A DNA stretch of 31,324 nucleotides from Dinghuibacter sp035492835 (GCF_035492835.1 NZ_DATJIY010000034.1:1-31324), one strand, 5' to 3'. Positions 1 to 8,365 are shown, counted from the stretch's first letter. The notes: generated by a model from the sequence alone, not told the origin. Made by a program: numbers and translations.

Positions 1-2
1 CC

Positions 3-506
3 GATTCGCTGACGCTCACCGTTTTTGTCGAAAACTATTCGAACGAGGGCGGTATCGACCAGCCCGTGCGCGCCGGTTCCTTTGTCGATCCGAAACCGGT
101 AACGGGCTGGCGTATGCGCGGCGGTCCCGGCCCCATCAACTGGCGCATGGTTATCGCCGACACCGCCGCCCACGCCGGTCCGGTCTGGTGGCGCGCCAGC
201 TTCCAGCTGTCTCCCCAGCCCACCCAGGTTTGGCGGGTGATCCCCCAGGGTCTGGGGCACGGCTCGATTTGGGTCAACGGACACAACCTGGGCCGGTATC
301 CCGAAAAGATACCCATCAACGGTCTCTATATCCCCAACTGCTGGCTGAATTCCGGCTATAACATGCTACTCGTGTACGACGAGGATGGCAGGGACGCCCG
401 GGAGGTAACGATCGCCCTCGAGGACGGAGCGACCCGCACCGCCGACACGCTGGTCCCCGAACATGCCGCACGCCCGGCGGGCCGCAAACCCGCCGCACAC
501 CGATGA
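3..506 (+). CDS. Beta-galactosidase, GH35 family, C-terminal fragment
   Basis: The frame is open from the window edge, so the start and catalytic barrel lie upstream. The visible 167 residues match the C-terminal beta-sandwich of GH35 enzymes. Diagnostic segments are WWRASF, then GHGSIWVNGHNLGRYP followed by LYIPNCWLN and a final strand with MLLVYDEDG. This galactose-binding-like fold packs against the TIM barrel in the family and is not itself catalytic. The tail after about residue 145 (Ala/Arg/Pro rich) is probably disordered. The TGA stop overlaps the ATG of the next gene as ATGA, so the two are probably translationally coupled, which suggests that beta-galactose and alpha-mannose removal act on the same glycan. 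The family call rests only on the C-terminal part. Confidence 0.85.
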   Translation, partial: DSLTLTVFVENYSNEGGIDQPVRAGSFVDPKPVTGWRMRGGPGPINWRMVIADTAAHAGPVWWRASFQLSPQPTQVWRVIPQGLGHGSIWVNGHNLGRYPEKIPINGLYIPNCWLNSGYNMLLVYDEDGRDAREVTIALEDGATRTADTLVPEHAARPAGRKPAAHR

Positions 507-3463
507 CGCCCCGTTGGCTCATACTCTGTTTGTTGCCCCTGGCAGCGCGCGCCCAGGTCGACCCCTTCATCGGCACCACCGTGAGCGCCGTCGACACCCG
601 CTGGGGCAACGACGGCGGCACGTACCCCGGCGCGGTAGCGCCAAACGGTTACGCGCAGCTGACCCCCGAAACGCGCCCCGACGGCGGCTACGACTACCGC
701 GACAGCCTCATCTACCGCTTTAGCTGCATGGGTCACCACAGCGGATTCCCAGGAGGTTCCGCCGGACGCTTTTTCGTGATGCCGCTCGCCGCAGCCGCCA
801 AAGCGGCCACCACAGCGCCCGTCGCCGCGCCCGCCGGCGCGCAGCCCGCCGGCTCCCACGCCCGCCCGTTTTCCCACGGGGAAGAACACGCCACCCCCGG
901 CTACTACCGGGTACGCCTAACCGATGACAACACCCTCGTCGAAGCCGTCGCCACCCCCCGCGCCGGCGTATTCCGCTTCACCTTCGCCCCCGGCGTTACC
1001 CCCCGGATACTGGTGGAAGACACCGCCCGCGCGGCATTCCGTTTCAGCGTCCAGCCGTTGACCCATACCGGCAACATCTACACCTTCCCCCCGGTAAAAA
1101 CGCTCTTGCTCACGATCGGCGTCTCCGCCACGGACGGCGAAGGCGCGCGTCGCAACATGGACGCGGAGTGCAACGCACCCTTCGACACCCTCGTGAAACG
1201 CGCCCGGAAACAATGGGCGCAAAAATTAAACGCAGTCACCATAGACGACAACGACAAGGCGAAAACCATTTTTTACACCGCGCTATATCATTCCCTGCTG
1301 CTACCCTGGATCATCTCCGACGTAGACGGCCGTTACCGCGGCGCGGACAACAAGATCCATCAGGCCAAGGGACACCCCGAGTACGGCGGCTTTTCGCCCT
1401 GGGACACCTACCGCACCCTCAACCCCTTGCGCGCCTGGTTATACCCGTCGCTGGAGTCCGCGATCGCCCGGTCGATGATGGACGTCTACCGGCAGACGGG
1501 GCGCCTGCCCGCCGGGCCGATGACCGGCAACCACGCTATCATTACGCTGGTCGACGACTATCGTAAAGGCATAGCCGGAATCGATTCCGCAGAGCTGAGC
1601 GCGGCCGTTCAAATTCCCACAAAAGAGCGCGATGTCGCCGTCTTCGGGCAGAAGGGATACATCCCCTCCAACTATCCCGAGTCGGTGACCCGGACGCTGG
1701 ATTACGCCTACGACAAAGAAATCATCAACCAATTCAATAGGGTAGACAACGTCCGTACGCAGTTCCAATTGTTCGACCCACAGACCCTTTTGCTGCTGCC
1801 GCGGTATGGCGACACGCTGAACCGCCACCCCGGCAACGGCGGATACAAGGAAGGGGATACCTGGGGCTACTCCTATTTCATGCCGCAGGCCCCCGACGAG
1901 CTGATCGACCTCATGGGCGGAGATTCGCTGTTCGCGGGCCGCCTGGATTCCGTCCTGACGGATGGCCGCGTCCTCTTCGACAACGAAACCATCCTGCACC
2001 TGCCGTATTTCTTCGACTACGCCGGCCGCTCCGACCTCACGCAACGCCACGTGCGCGAGATACTGGAGCAACGCTACCGGGACATCCCCGGCGGTCTCCC
2101 GGGCAACGACGACCTCGGCGCGATGTCGAGCTGGTACGTATGGAGCGCCCTCGGTCTGTACCCGTTTTGTCCCGGTCGGCCGTCGTATGCGATCGGCGCG
2201 CCTTTGTTCAAAGAGGTGCACGCGAAAAACTGGCGGATACGGTCAAATGCCTCCAGGAAGAACCGTTACATACAGGCCATCCGCATCAATGGTAAGCCAT
2301 ACCGTCAAGCCACGATAAGTCATGCCGAGCTAAAAAAAGGCGGAACGATCGACTTCCTCATGGGCCCCGCTCCCGGTCCCGCCCTGTACCACGCGAACCC
2401 CAAACCGCCGCGCTTCACGATAACCGGGGTATCCCTGGAAGCCCCACTCATAGCAGGCTCACCCGCGCGGATCGGTTTTGTTATCCATAAAACCGGTCCC
2501 GGGATGGGTACCTTCCACGTGCGTTTATGGGCGGATGGAAAGATCCTCGCGACCCATAATGCCACGATGTACCAAAGCGACACGCTCAGGTTCGATACCC
2601 TGTCGTTCCGTCTGTACCGGCCAGGCCCCGTAACCTTACGCCTCGACAGCTCGGCCACCGCCATACACGCCGACGTCAGGGTACCAGACGGCCCCCAGCC
2701 GTCCGCCGAAGTGACCGGCCTGGATGCCCTTCCCTTGACGCCCATAGGAACAAAAGCGAGCGTGAAGCTAACCGTCAGAAACCCCGGGTGGGAGGCCCGA
2801 GCCCTCTACATTCCGGTTCTAAAAGACGGCCAACAAACCACCACCGACACCGTCACGCTCAAGCCCGGTGAAGAAGCTCCGCAAAACCTAAACATCACAC
2901 TCGAAAAGCCCGGTATACACCAAATAAAAATTGGCGGCCAAAAAACAACCATAAAAGCCTACGCCACCCCCGAAGAAGCCACGATCCTGGATATCGAAGG
3001 CCGGTACGATGGTAAACCCCTGGACCTCCCCACCACACACCTTGGAGAATCCCTAACGATGATGTGCTGGGTCTACCCGACGGAACGCCGCTCCGAAGAC
3101 ATATTTACGCTGGGGGACTACAACGTGCTACAGGCCAGCGGTGGGAGCCTGACCTTTTTTGCCGGCGGCTGGGGCCGGGGCGACTGCACCGTCGACCTCC
3201 CCGGCGATTGGATCGGCCGCTGGCACCACATCGCGGGTGTTTGCAGCCCCGATGGTCTCAGGCTCTATATAGACGGGGAGCTCAAAAAATACACGCCGCT
3301 CGGCAAAACATCCCTGGACTACCCCGACGGTATCTGGATGATCGGCCGGAACTTCGAATTCCCCGGCGAGCGCCAGTTCCAGGGTCAGGTGGCGAGCCCC
3401 GCGATATTCCTCACCGCTCTGGACGGCGGCGCGATCAGGGCCAGGGCCAGCAAAACGCCATAG
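503..3463 (+). CDS. GH92 alpha-mannosidase with C-terminal LamG-like domain
   Basis: This 986-residue exported protein starts with a signal peptide that probably ends near ARA/Q. VDPFIGT, YPGAVAPNGYAQLTPETR and GYYRVRL mark the GH92 N-terminal sandwich. FSPWDTYRTLNPL, the YKEGDTWGYS segment (Glu450, the position of the family's general acid) and GLPGNDDLGAMSSWYVWSA (Asp536/Asp537, where the family keeps its base) mark the catalytic domain. GH92 enzymes are calcium-dependent exo-alpha-mannosidases acting on N-glycan or mannan side chains. Residues about 635-825 look like two Ig/CARDB-type modules. Residues about 827-985 look like a concanavalin/LamG lectin domain (WVYP, WHHIAGV, LYIDGE). The N-terminal domain is about 60-80 residues shorter than I expect after ILVED. 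The start is ATG in an ATGA overlap with the GH35 gene. The 3' end overlaps the converging gene. Confidence 0.92.
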   Translation: MTPRWLILCLLPLAARAQVDPFIGTTVSAVDTRWGNDGGTYPGAVAPNGYAQLTPETRPDGGYDYRDSLIYRFSCMGHHSGFPGGSAGRFFVMPLAAAAKAATTAPVAAPAGAQPAGSHARPFSHGEEHATPGYYRVRLTDDNTLVEAVATPRAGVFRFTFAPGVTPRILVEDTARAAFRFSVQPLTHTGNIYTFPPVKTLLLTIGVSATDGEGARRNMDAECNAPFDTLVKRARKQWAQKLNAVTIDDNDKAKTIFYTALYHSLLLPWIISDVDGRYRGADNKIHQAKGHPEYGGFSPWDTYRTLNPLRAWLYPSLESAIARSMMDVYRQTGRLPAGPMTGNHAIITLVDDYRKGIAGIDSAELSAAVQIPTKERDVAVFGQKGYIPSNYPESVTRTLDYAYDKEIINQFNRVDNVRTQFQLFDPQTLLLLPRYGDTLNRHPGNGGYKEGDTWGYSYFMPQAPDELIDLMGGDSLFAGRLDSVLTDGRVLFDNETILHLPYFFDYAGRSDLTQRHVREILEQRYRDIPGGLPGNDDLGAMSSWYVWSALGLYPFCPGRPSYAIGAPLFKEVHAKNWRIRSNASRKNRYIQAIRINGKPYRQATISHAELKKGGTIDFLMGPAPGPALYHANPKPPRFTITGVSLEAPLIAGSPARIGFVIHKTGPGMGTFHVRLWADGKILATHNATMYQSDTLRFDTLSFRLYRPGPVTLRLDSSATAIHADVRVPDGPQPSAEVTGLDALPLTPIGTKASVKLTVRNPGWEARALYIPVLKDGQQTTTDTVTLKPGEEAPQNLNITLEKPGIHQIKIGGQKTTIKAYATPEEATILDIEGRYDGKPLDLPTTHLGESLTMMCWVYPTERRSEDIFTLGDYNVLQASGGSLTFFAGGWGRGDCTVDLPGDWIGRWHHIAGVCSPDGLRLYIDGELKKYTPLGKTSLDYPDGIWMIGRNFEFPGERQFQGQVASPAIFLTALDGGAIRARASKTP

Positions 3464-4119
3464 CTGCCGCCGCGCTCGACCCACTCGACAACCTCATAGC
3501 GAGGATACCATAGTTCGGAGGACATTTTCCAGAAGAAAAGAAAGAACAAGAGCCCGCGCAACGGCCGCACTAACACGGCAACCGCCGCCACGACTTCAAA
3601 AACGCCCACACACCAAGCCGCAGAAGCCCCAAGACCAAAACGCGTATACTGCGCCACCAGCGATGCCTTTCCCAACAAATTCAACCACCCATGCCCCGCC
3701 AGCAACAGGAACGCGGCGATACGTAAACACCACCGCAACGAAGAAGACGGCGTCCCACCGCTCACCCGCGCGAACCACGGTCCCCGCCCCACGTACAACA
3801 GGAACGCCAGCGGCGCCCCGTAGTTCCCGGCCCGCTCGAAAAACTCCGCCAGCGGCTCCCCTGAGAGGGGACGCAAAGCCGCCGTGAACAACCCCCACAC
3901 CACGAGCCACGCAAACACCGCCCGGACGGGATAGGCCAACAGCGACACGCCGAACAGTATATCGATCGACCCCACCACCGGCATCAGCCGGTACGCCAGG
4001 TCGTGCCCGACGCCAAATACGCCGAAGTAGTTGCACCAAACGGCTTTGGTGATGATCCCAAAGATGCCGTGCCCGATAAAACACATGGCCGAAGCGATGC
4101 GAAGCGTGTTAGATATCAT
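3385..4119 (-). CDS. DoxX-like membrane protein with internal duplication
   Basis: This 244-residue, very hydrophobic protein has about eight predicted membrane segments. It is built from two similar halves. Residues 7-125 and 133-240 each begin with RIA, followed by GHG, a Lys, an FG.G segment, PVRA/PLRG, and a closing ERAGNYG or ERGGSYG. Each half has the size and four-helix look of a DoxX/DoxD-type unit, so the family call is inference. The function is unknown; DoxX-type proteins are linked to quinone or redox chemistry at the membrane. The start ATG overlaps the TGA of the upstream haloperoxidase-like gene (ATGA on the minus strand), so the two form an operon. The last 79 bases overlap the end of the GH92 gene on the other strand. 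The second repeat aligns almost to the end, which supports the overlap as real coding sequence. Confidence 0.75.
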   Translation of the reverse strand: MISNTLRIASAMCFIGHGIFGIITKAVWCNYFGVFGVGHDLAYRLMPVVGSIDILFGVSLLAYPVRAVFAWLVVWGLFTAALRPLSGEPLAEFFERAGNYGAPLAFLLYVGRGPWFARVSGGTPSSSLRWCLRIAAFLLLAGHGWLNLLGKASLVAQYTRFGLGASAAWCVGVFEVVAAVAVLVRPLRGLLFFLFFWKMSSELWYPRYEVVEWVERGGSYGVLLALALIAPPSRAVRNIAGLAT

Positions 4120-5435
4120 CGGCGAAGGTTGATCCTTGAAGCGACGAGGTCCCCGATCTTCCGCCCCATATCGTTACTCAACAGACAGCAATAGCGGTAG
4201 TGAATCCCCCCATAAAACCGGGAGTTCATCGTCTCCAGGGCCGCGTCGCGGAACGAAGAGAAAGACCGGGCGGGCAGCCCGAACTCGGTCTCCGTCGTAT
4301 CGGTGTAGGCAAAACCATCCCCGAACTCGTGCGTCAGTACCTCGGAGGCCGCGGCCGAAATCGTACAGTGCCCGCAAGTATACTCGGGGAACGGCGGCGT
4401 CTGCAGGTGTGGCCGCCACGCGGGGTCGACGTATTTCGTGATCACCGTTTCGGGCCGCATGGTATTGTAGGTGTACTTGACGTTCCAGCACTGGATAAAC
4501 GCATCGAACAACGCCACCGACGTCTCGGCGTACACGGCCGCCGTCCGGCCAAAGTCCGCTCCCGCCCGCTTGGCCGCGATCCCCGCGACCTCCATCCAGT
4601 GTCCCCCGGGCGAGAATTTCTTGGTCGCGAAATTGAGGTGACCATAGACATTCAACCGGAACGGATTGTCGTCCCAGAAGTCGGCTATCGCCGCTTCCCG
4701 GGGCGTAAGGCTGTCGACCTTGTGCTTGATCAGCATCACTTCCTGGTAGTACGGGCTTTGTTGGTCGGTCATGTCAAACGGATAGGGGGGATGCGGCATG
4801 AATTCGGTCACGCTGTCCACCACCGTAAAACGGATCTCGTTCCAGTGCGGTTCCGCCGCCGCGAAATACCCCGGCGGCGTCGGTATCCAGCGCCCGGGCG
4901 AATCCTTGACGATGTATTTCGGGGAGCGCCGCGTGAGGAGATAGCTGTCCGTCCGGCTCCAGCGCATCACCACCGCCGCCACGCTGTCCGAATAGATCAT
5001 CGTGGCCTTCAGGACGCTTCCCGGCATACCGCGGTCCAGCGCGAGCTTTGCAAGGCTGTCCGTGACAAAAGACATACTGCCTTTTGGAAAAGTCACCGCT
5101 TCGCCCAGCTTGCAAAAGGCGAGCAGCGCGCCCAATTCGACGTCGACCCCAGAAGGCATAGCCGGCGTGGCCCCCAACCCCCGCAATTGCCCCGCCAGCG
5201 ATCTGTATTTATCCGGATAACCCGCCGCTACGACCTCGTAACCCGCCACCGCCGCATACATATAGTTTCGCGAGGCTACAATGGGCGTGAAATTGTTTCC
5301 CATCACGACCGTATTGAGGTCGTGCACCACCTTGTAGTATAATTCGGGATTCTTCAGGACGGCGTCGTAGTCGTGGGGACGGTGACAGGACGCCAGCGAC
5401 CACAAGGAAAACAATATATACGAACGGTATCTCAT
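4116..5435 (-). CDS. Vanadium haloperoxidase/PAP2-like lipoprotein
   Basis: This 439-residue protein is probably an exported lipoprotein. I chose the ATG at 5435 because it begins MRYRSYILFSLWSLASC, a signal with a lipobox at Cys17; 18 further in-frame codons upstream look non-coding. The vanadate/phosphate pocket is readable: K320-x6-R327-P, then T-C354-G-H356, then R406-x5-H412 in SRFYGGIHY. These match the Lys-Arg, Ser-Gly-His and Arg-His ligands of vanadium chloroperoxidase and PAP2 phosphatases. The usual PSGH serine is replaced by Cys. Halogenation or phosphatase activity cannot be separated from sequence. The gene is coupled to the DoxX-like gene downstream and is divergent from the barrel-protein gene across only 45 bases. 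Confidence 0.85.
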   Translation of the reverse strand: MRYRSYILFSLWSLASCHRPHDYDAVLKNPELYYKVVHDLNTVVMGNNFTPIVASRNYMYAAVAGYEVVAAGYPDKYRSLAGQLRGLGATPAMPSGVDVELGALLAFCKLGEAVTFPKGSMSFVTDSLAKLALDRGMPGSVLKATMIYSDSVAAVVMRWSRTDSYLLTRRSPKYIVKDSPGRWIPTPPGYFAAAEPHWNEIRFTVVDSVTEFMPHPPYPFDMTDQQSPYYQEVMLIKHKVDSLTPREAAIADFWDDNPFRLNVYGHLNFATKKFSPGGHWMEVAGIAAKRAGADFGRTAAVYAETSVALFDAFIQCWNVKYTYNTMRPETVITKYVDPAWRPHLQTPPFPEYTCGHCTISAAASEVLTHEFGDGFAYTDTTETEFGLPARSFSSFRDAALETMNSRFYGGIHYRYCCLLSNDMGRKIGDLVASRINLRR

Positions 5436-5457
5436 GCGTGGTAATTTAGCGTATTTT

Positions 5458-5478
5458 GACCCTGCATCAGACCCTGCA
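5458..5478. repeat. 9-bp direct repeat in divergent promoter region
   Basis: GACCCTGCA occurs at 5458-5466 and again at 5470-5478, a 12-base period. The pair sits immediately before the ATG at 5481, in the 45-base gap between divergent genes. It could be an operator or 5' leader element for either gene, or a chance duplication. Confidence 0.5.
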
Positions 5479-5480
5479 AC

Positions 5481-6083
5481 ATGAAACATTTTTTACTTCC
5501 GGTCGCCTTGCTCACGGCGCTCCCTATCTCCGCCCAGACGCTCAACGTCGAGGCAGGTGTTTCGATCTCAAAACTCCAGGACTCCTTCACGCGGGAATTT
5601 TACAGCCAGCACATCACGACCCCGACGTTCGGCCTCGGTCTGCAATACTTCGAACGCAAATACTTCGATCTCTCCACCAACGTCGCGTACCTCCGCAAGG
5701 GCGGCCATGAGCCGTACGCCTACAACGATGCCTCCGGCCAGCCCCGTGGCGCCGATTTCACCCTCGACTACGTCTCCGTCAATACGCTCGCCGAGCCCAA
5801 GATCCCGCTCGACAAGCATCTGGGCCTCTTTATCTCCGTCGGGCCGCGTCTGGACTTCCTGGCTGGCCACCAGGACAGCAACGTCGTCTTTCACGCGCAG
5901 CCGCTCCAAAAAACCGCGTTTGGTCTGACCCTCGGCGGCGGATTCCATTATACGATTTCCCGGCTACGGTTTACAGGGCAGGCGGACTACCTGTCCAACA
6001 GCACCCATATCTATACCAACGGCACCACCACGGTCTACGATCGGACGATTACCATTACATTTTCGGCCGGCTATCGCCTGTAA
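5481..6083 (+). CDS. Outer-membrane beta-barrel (porin-like) protein
   Basis: This 200-residue exported protein has the signal MKHFLLPVALLTALPISAQ, with cleavage expected after the SAQ region. The rest alternates hydrophobic and polar residues in short strands (GLGLQYFERKYFDLSTNVAYLRKG, with later strands ending in ITFSAGYRL). It ends on an aromatic-plus-hydrophobic C-terminus typical of outer-membrane barrels. The length fits the eight-strand PorT/OMP_b-brl type common in Bacteroidota. No catalytic motif is visible, so the role (assembly, binding or structural) is unknown. It is transcribed away from the haloperoxidase-like gene and converges on the M1 peptidase with 18 bases between the stops. 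No terminator hairpin is evident there. Confidence 0.8.
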   Translation: MKHFLLPVALLTALPISAQTLNVEAGVSISKLQDSFTREFYSQHITTPTFGLGLQYFERKYFDLSTNVAYLRKGGHEPYAYNDASGQPRGADFTLDYVSVNTLAEPKIPLDKHLGLFISVGPRLDFLAGHQDSNVVFHAQPLQKTAFGLTLGGGFHYTISRLRFTGQADYLSNSTHIYTNGTTTVYDRTITITFSAGYRL

Positions 6084-6101
6084 AGGCGCCAGCAAAAGGC
6101 A

Positions 6102-7964
6102 TCAATTCGCCGCCGTCCAGGTATTATCCTTCTCATTCGCATCCATAAATATCCCCCCGTCCAGCGTCAGCGACTTCACGGTCTTACCCGTCTTAATAGT
6201 CACCGTCGTTTGTTTCTGGTTATGCTCCCACACCGCGGGCGTCTGATGGAAGCTTTCGGTGGACCCGTCCTCATATGTCGCGACCACGTTAAAGGGCACC
6301 GCAAAACCACCTACGTTTTGGATGTCCAGCGTATAGCCCTTCGACGTTTTGTCGACCTTGGCGAGGGCGAGGTCGATGTAGCCGGGGGTAAAGAACCAGT
6401 TATAAAAGAACCAATCCAGGTGTTGACCGGAACCCTTTTCCATCGAATAGAAGTAGTCCCAGGGAATGGGGTGCTTGCCGTTCCAGTTGGCCATGTAATT
6501 GTGCAGCCCTTTTTTGAACAATTTGTCGCCCAGCAGGTCCTTTAGCGCGAGATAGCTCAGCGACGGCTTGCCATAGGCATTGTTGCCCGCGCCAAAGGTC
6601 ACGTCGGGGCTGGGCGTGATGATCGGGTTTTCTTTCTCGTGCGGCCCGTGGATCCACCGGGTCACCCGGAACGACTTATAAAAGGCGTCGGCCGAAGCCT
6701 GGTCCCTTTCGGTGATACCGATCAGGTATTCGTACGTGGTCGCCCATCCCTCGTCCATAAACGCATAACGGCTTTCGTTGGTGCCCATGTAAAAGGGGAA
6801 ATAGGTATGCGCCTGTTCGTGGTCCTGTACCAGCTCCGCAAAAACGAGGTCCTTCGAATGACTGTCGTTCATCATCATCGGATACTCCATGTCCGCAAAA
6901 CCCTGGAACGCGTTCGATTTGGCGTACGGGTAGGGGACGCCCGGCCAGTTGTTGGAGAACCAGGCCAGCGAGTACCGGCCAAACTGGACCGAGTGATGGA
7001 AATCCGCGCTCGAGTCGTTAAAGGCGGCCTGCATGCTGACGCGCCGGTGCGTTTTGTTGTCGACCACGACGCTCCCCGCGTCCCAGTCATAATGGTCGCT
7101 AACGCCGATGGCCACGTCGCTCACATTCGAAGCGGCCCATTTCCAGGTATTTTCGGCCCGTTGCGCGGTGACCTTTTTGTCGCGCCAGTCTTCCATGGCG
7201 GCCACGTGGATGGTGGAATCGCTCGTCATCGACGCTTGCAAACGCGCGGCCGCCTCCGGCTGGAGCACCTCCGACGGGTTCAGCAACGTACCGGTGGCCC
7301 ACACCATAAAATCCTTTGGCACGGTCACGTCCACACGATAATCGTTAAAGTCGTTGTAGAACTCCAGGCCGCCGGTGTGCGGTTGCGTATCCCAACCTTT
7401 ATAGTCGTCATACACCGATACCCTGGGATAGAAATAAGCTATATAAAAACTGGTGGAATCGATCGCCCCGTCGCGGCCGCCCCGGCGGGAAAGGGTATAA
7501 TGCCAGGCAATATCGAGCTTCAGGGAGTCGTGCGGCATCAGGGGCTCGGCCAGGTCGACCATCTGGTTGGTGGTGATCGCTTTTTCGTTGTCCCAGGCGG
7601 TTTGGACGCCCCGGATCTTCAGGTCGTCGACCTTGATCCCCGCCGACGTATCGCCCGCGCCCCCGCGGCCGCCGCCCCGGTGCACGTTAACGATCAGCTT
7701 CATATTCAGCGATTTCAACGTATCGGGGCTGTTATTGACGTACGTGATCTGCTCGACGCCTTTTATCAGCCTGTCCGGCGGCGACACGGTCAGCGATATC
7801 GTGTAACGACCGTGGTTTTGCCAGTATTTTTCGCCCGGCTTGCCGCTCAGCGACCGGGTTCCATTGTCATAAGCCTTCTGAACCTCAGGAGGCATCGTAA
7901 GGGTCTGGGCGCCAGCTTGCCAGCCCAGGAATATCATTGCGAAGAAGAGGATGGATTTTGCCAT
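6102..7964 (-). CDS. M1-family metallopeptidase, exported
   Basis: This 620-residue protein has a signal peptide (MAKSILFFAMIFLGWQAGAQ), so it is probably periplasmic or surface-exposed. The gluzincin zinc site is complete: H382-E383-Q-A-H386 and, exactly 18 residues on, E405 in MDEGWATTYEY. The exopeptidase loop is FADMEYPMMM rather than the classic GxMEN, as in many bacterial M1 paralogues, so aminopeptidase specificity is less certain. An N-terminal sandwich (residues 40-260) precedes the catalytic domain. A tail sandwich near 540-610 (VGGFAVPFNVVATYEDGST) follows. The start context AGCCTATG matches several other starts here. A TATATTAG element lies a few bases upstream of the start and may be a weak -7 box. 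The gene is distinct from the M1 enzyme at 22915-25461. Confidence 0.92.
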   Translation of the reverse strand: MAKSILFFAMIFLGWQAGAQTLTMPPEVQKAYDNGTRSLSGKPGEKYWQNHGRYTISLTVSPPDRLIKGVEQITYVNNSPDTLKSLNMKLIVNVHRGGGRGGAGDTSAGIKVDDLKIRGVQTAWDNEKAITTNQMVDLAEPLMPHDSLKLDIAWHYTLSRRGGRDGAIDSTSFYIAYFYPRVSVYDDYKGWDTQPHTGGLEFYNDFNDYRVDVTVPKDFMVWATGTLLNPSEVLQPEAAARLQASMTSDSTIHVAAMEDWRDKKVTAQRAENTWKWAASNVSDVAIGVSDHYDWDAGSVVVDNKTHRRVSMQAAFNDSSADFHHSVQFGRYSLAWFSNNWPGVPYPYAKSNAFQGFADMEYPMMMNDSHSKDLVFAELVQDHEQAHTYFPFYMGTNESRYAFMDEGWATTYEYLIGITERDQASADAFYKSFRVTRWIHGPHEKENPIITPSPDVTFGAGNNAYGKPSLSYLALKDLLGDKLFKKGLHNYMANWNGKHPIPWDYFYSMEKGSGQHLDWFFYNWFFTPGYIDLALAKVDKTSKGYTLDIQNVGGFAVPFNVVATYEDGSTESFHQTPAVWEHNQKQTTVTIKTGKTVKSLTLDGGIFMDANEKDNTWTAAN

Positions 7965-8048
7965 AGGCTAATATACTCATTTTCAAAACGCTAGCCGAAT
8001 TTTGGATATTCACTTTCGTCCTATAATTAATATTATGTTAAGTAATAA

Positions 8049-8077
8049 TTGTAGCCCGAAAAAACAATGTATATTTA
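8049..8077 (+). promoter_or_regulatory. Bacteroidota-type promoter for the RRM gene
   Basis: TTG at 8049-8051, an 18-base spacer, and TATATTTA at 8070-8077 fit the Bacteroidota -33/-7 pattern (TTG, TAnnTTTG). The -7 box overlaps the first ATG of the frame (8067), so translation must begin later, at 8085. Confidence 0.65.
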
Positions 8078-8084
8078 CCGGCCT

Positions 8085-8342
8085 ATGCGTATGACCATAT
8101 CGGGACTCCCCCGCCACTTCGACAAGTTTGACCTTCAGCAACTTTTTAAGCCTTTTGGCTGGGTCGATTATGCGAAGATCTATAATGACCCCCTCACCGG
8201 CACCAGCAATGGTAAAGGCCTCGTGGAAATGAAACAGGACGAGCAGGCTAAGAAAGCCATGGAAGCCCTCCAGGGCAAGGTATTGGGTACGAATCCCCTC
8301 AACATCAAGGAAGCAAAGCCGCCGCGTCAACCCCAATTTTGA
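8085..8342 (+). CDS. RRM-fold (RNA recognition motif) protein
   Basis: This 85-residue single-domain protein follows the RRM pattern: strand MTISGLP (RNP2 position, residues 3-9), helix with DLQQLFKPFGWV, strands around YAKIYND and NGKGLVEM (RNP1 position, 42-49), helix DEQAKKAMEAL, and a last strand LNIKEA. Bacterial RRM proteins bind single-stranded RNA and are often cold- or stress-linked. Here the usual stacking aromatics are replaced: RNP2 Tyr by Thr4, RNP1 Phe/Tyr by Lys44 and Leu46. RNA binding is therefore uncertain. I prefer the ATG at 8085 (context GGCCTATG) to 8067, because a -7 box lies at 8070-8077. If 8067 is used, the protein is 91 residues. It converges with the peptide gene at 8409. 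Confidence 0.8.
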   Translation: MRMTISGLPRHFDKFDLQQLFKPFGWVDYAKIYNDPLTGTSNGKGLVEMKQDEQAKKAMEALQGKVLGTNPLNIKEAKPPRQPQF

Positions 8343-8365
8343 TACGCTAACCCTTTGGACGGAGC

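Noticed and set aside
4365..4376. CGHC as a thioredoxin/PDI-type redox motif
   Set aside because: The residues occupy the conserved PSGH position of the haloperoxidase/PAP2 fold, with no thioredoxin fold around them.
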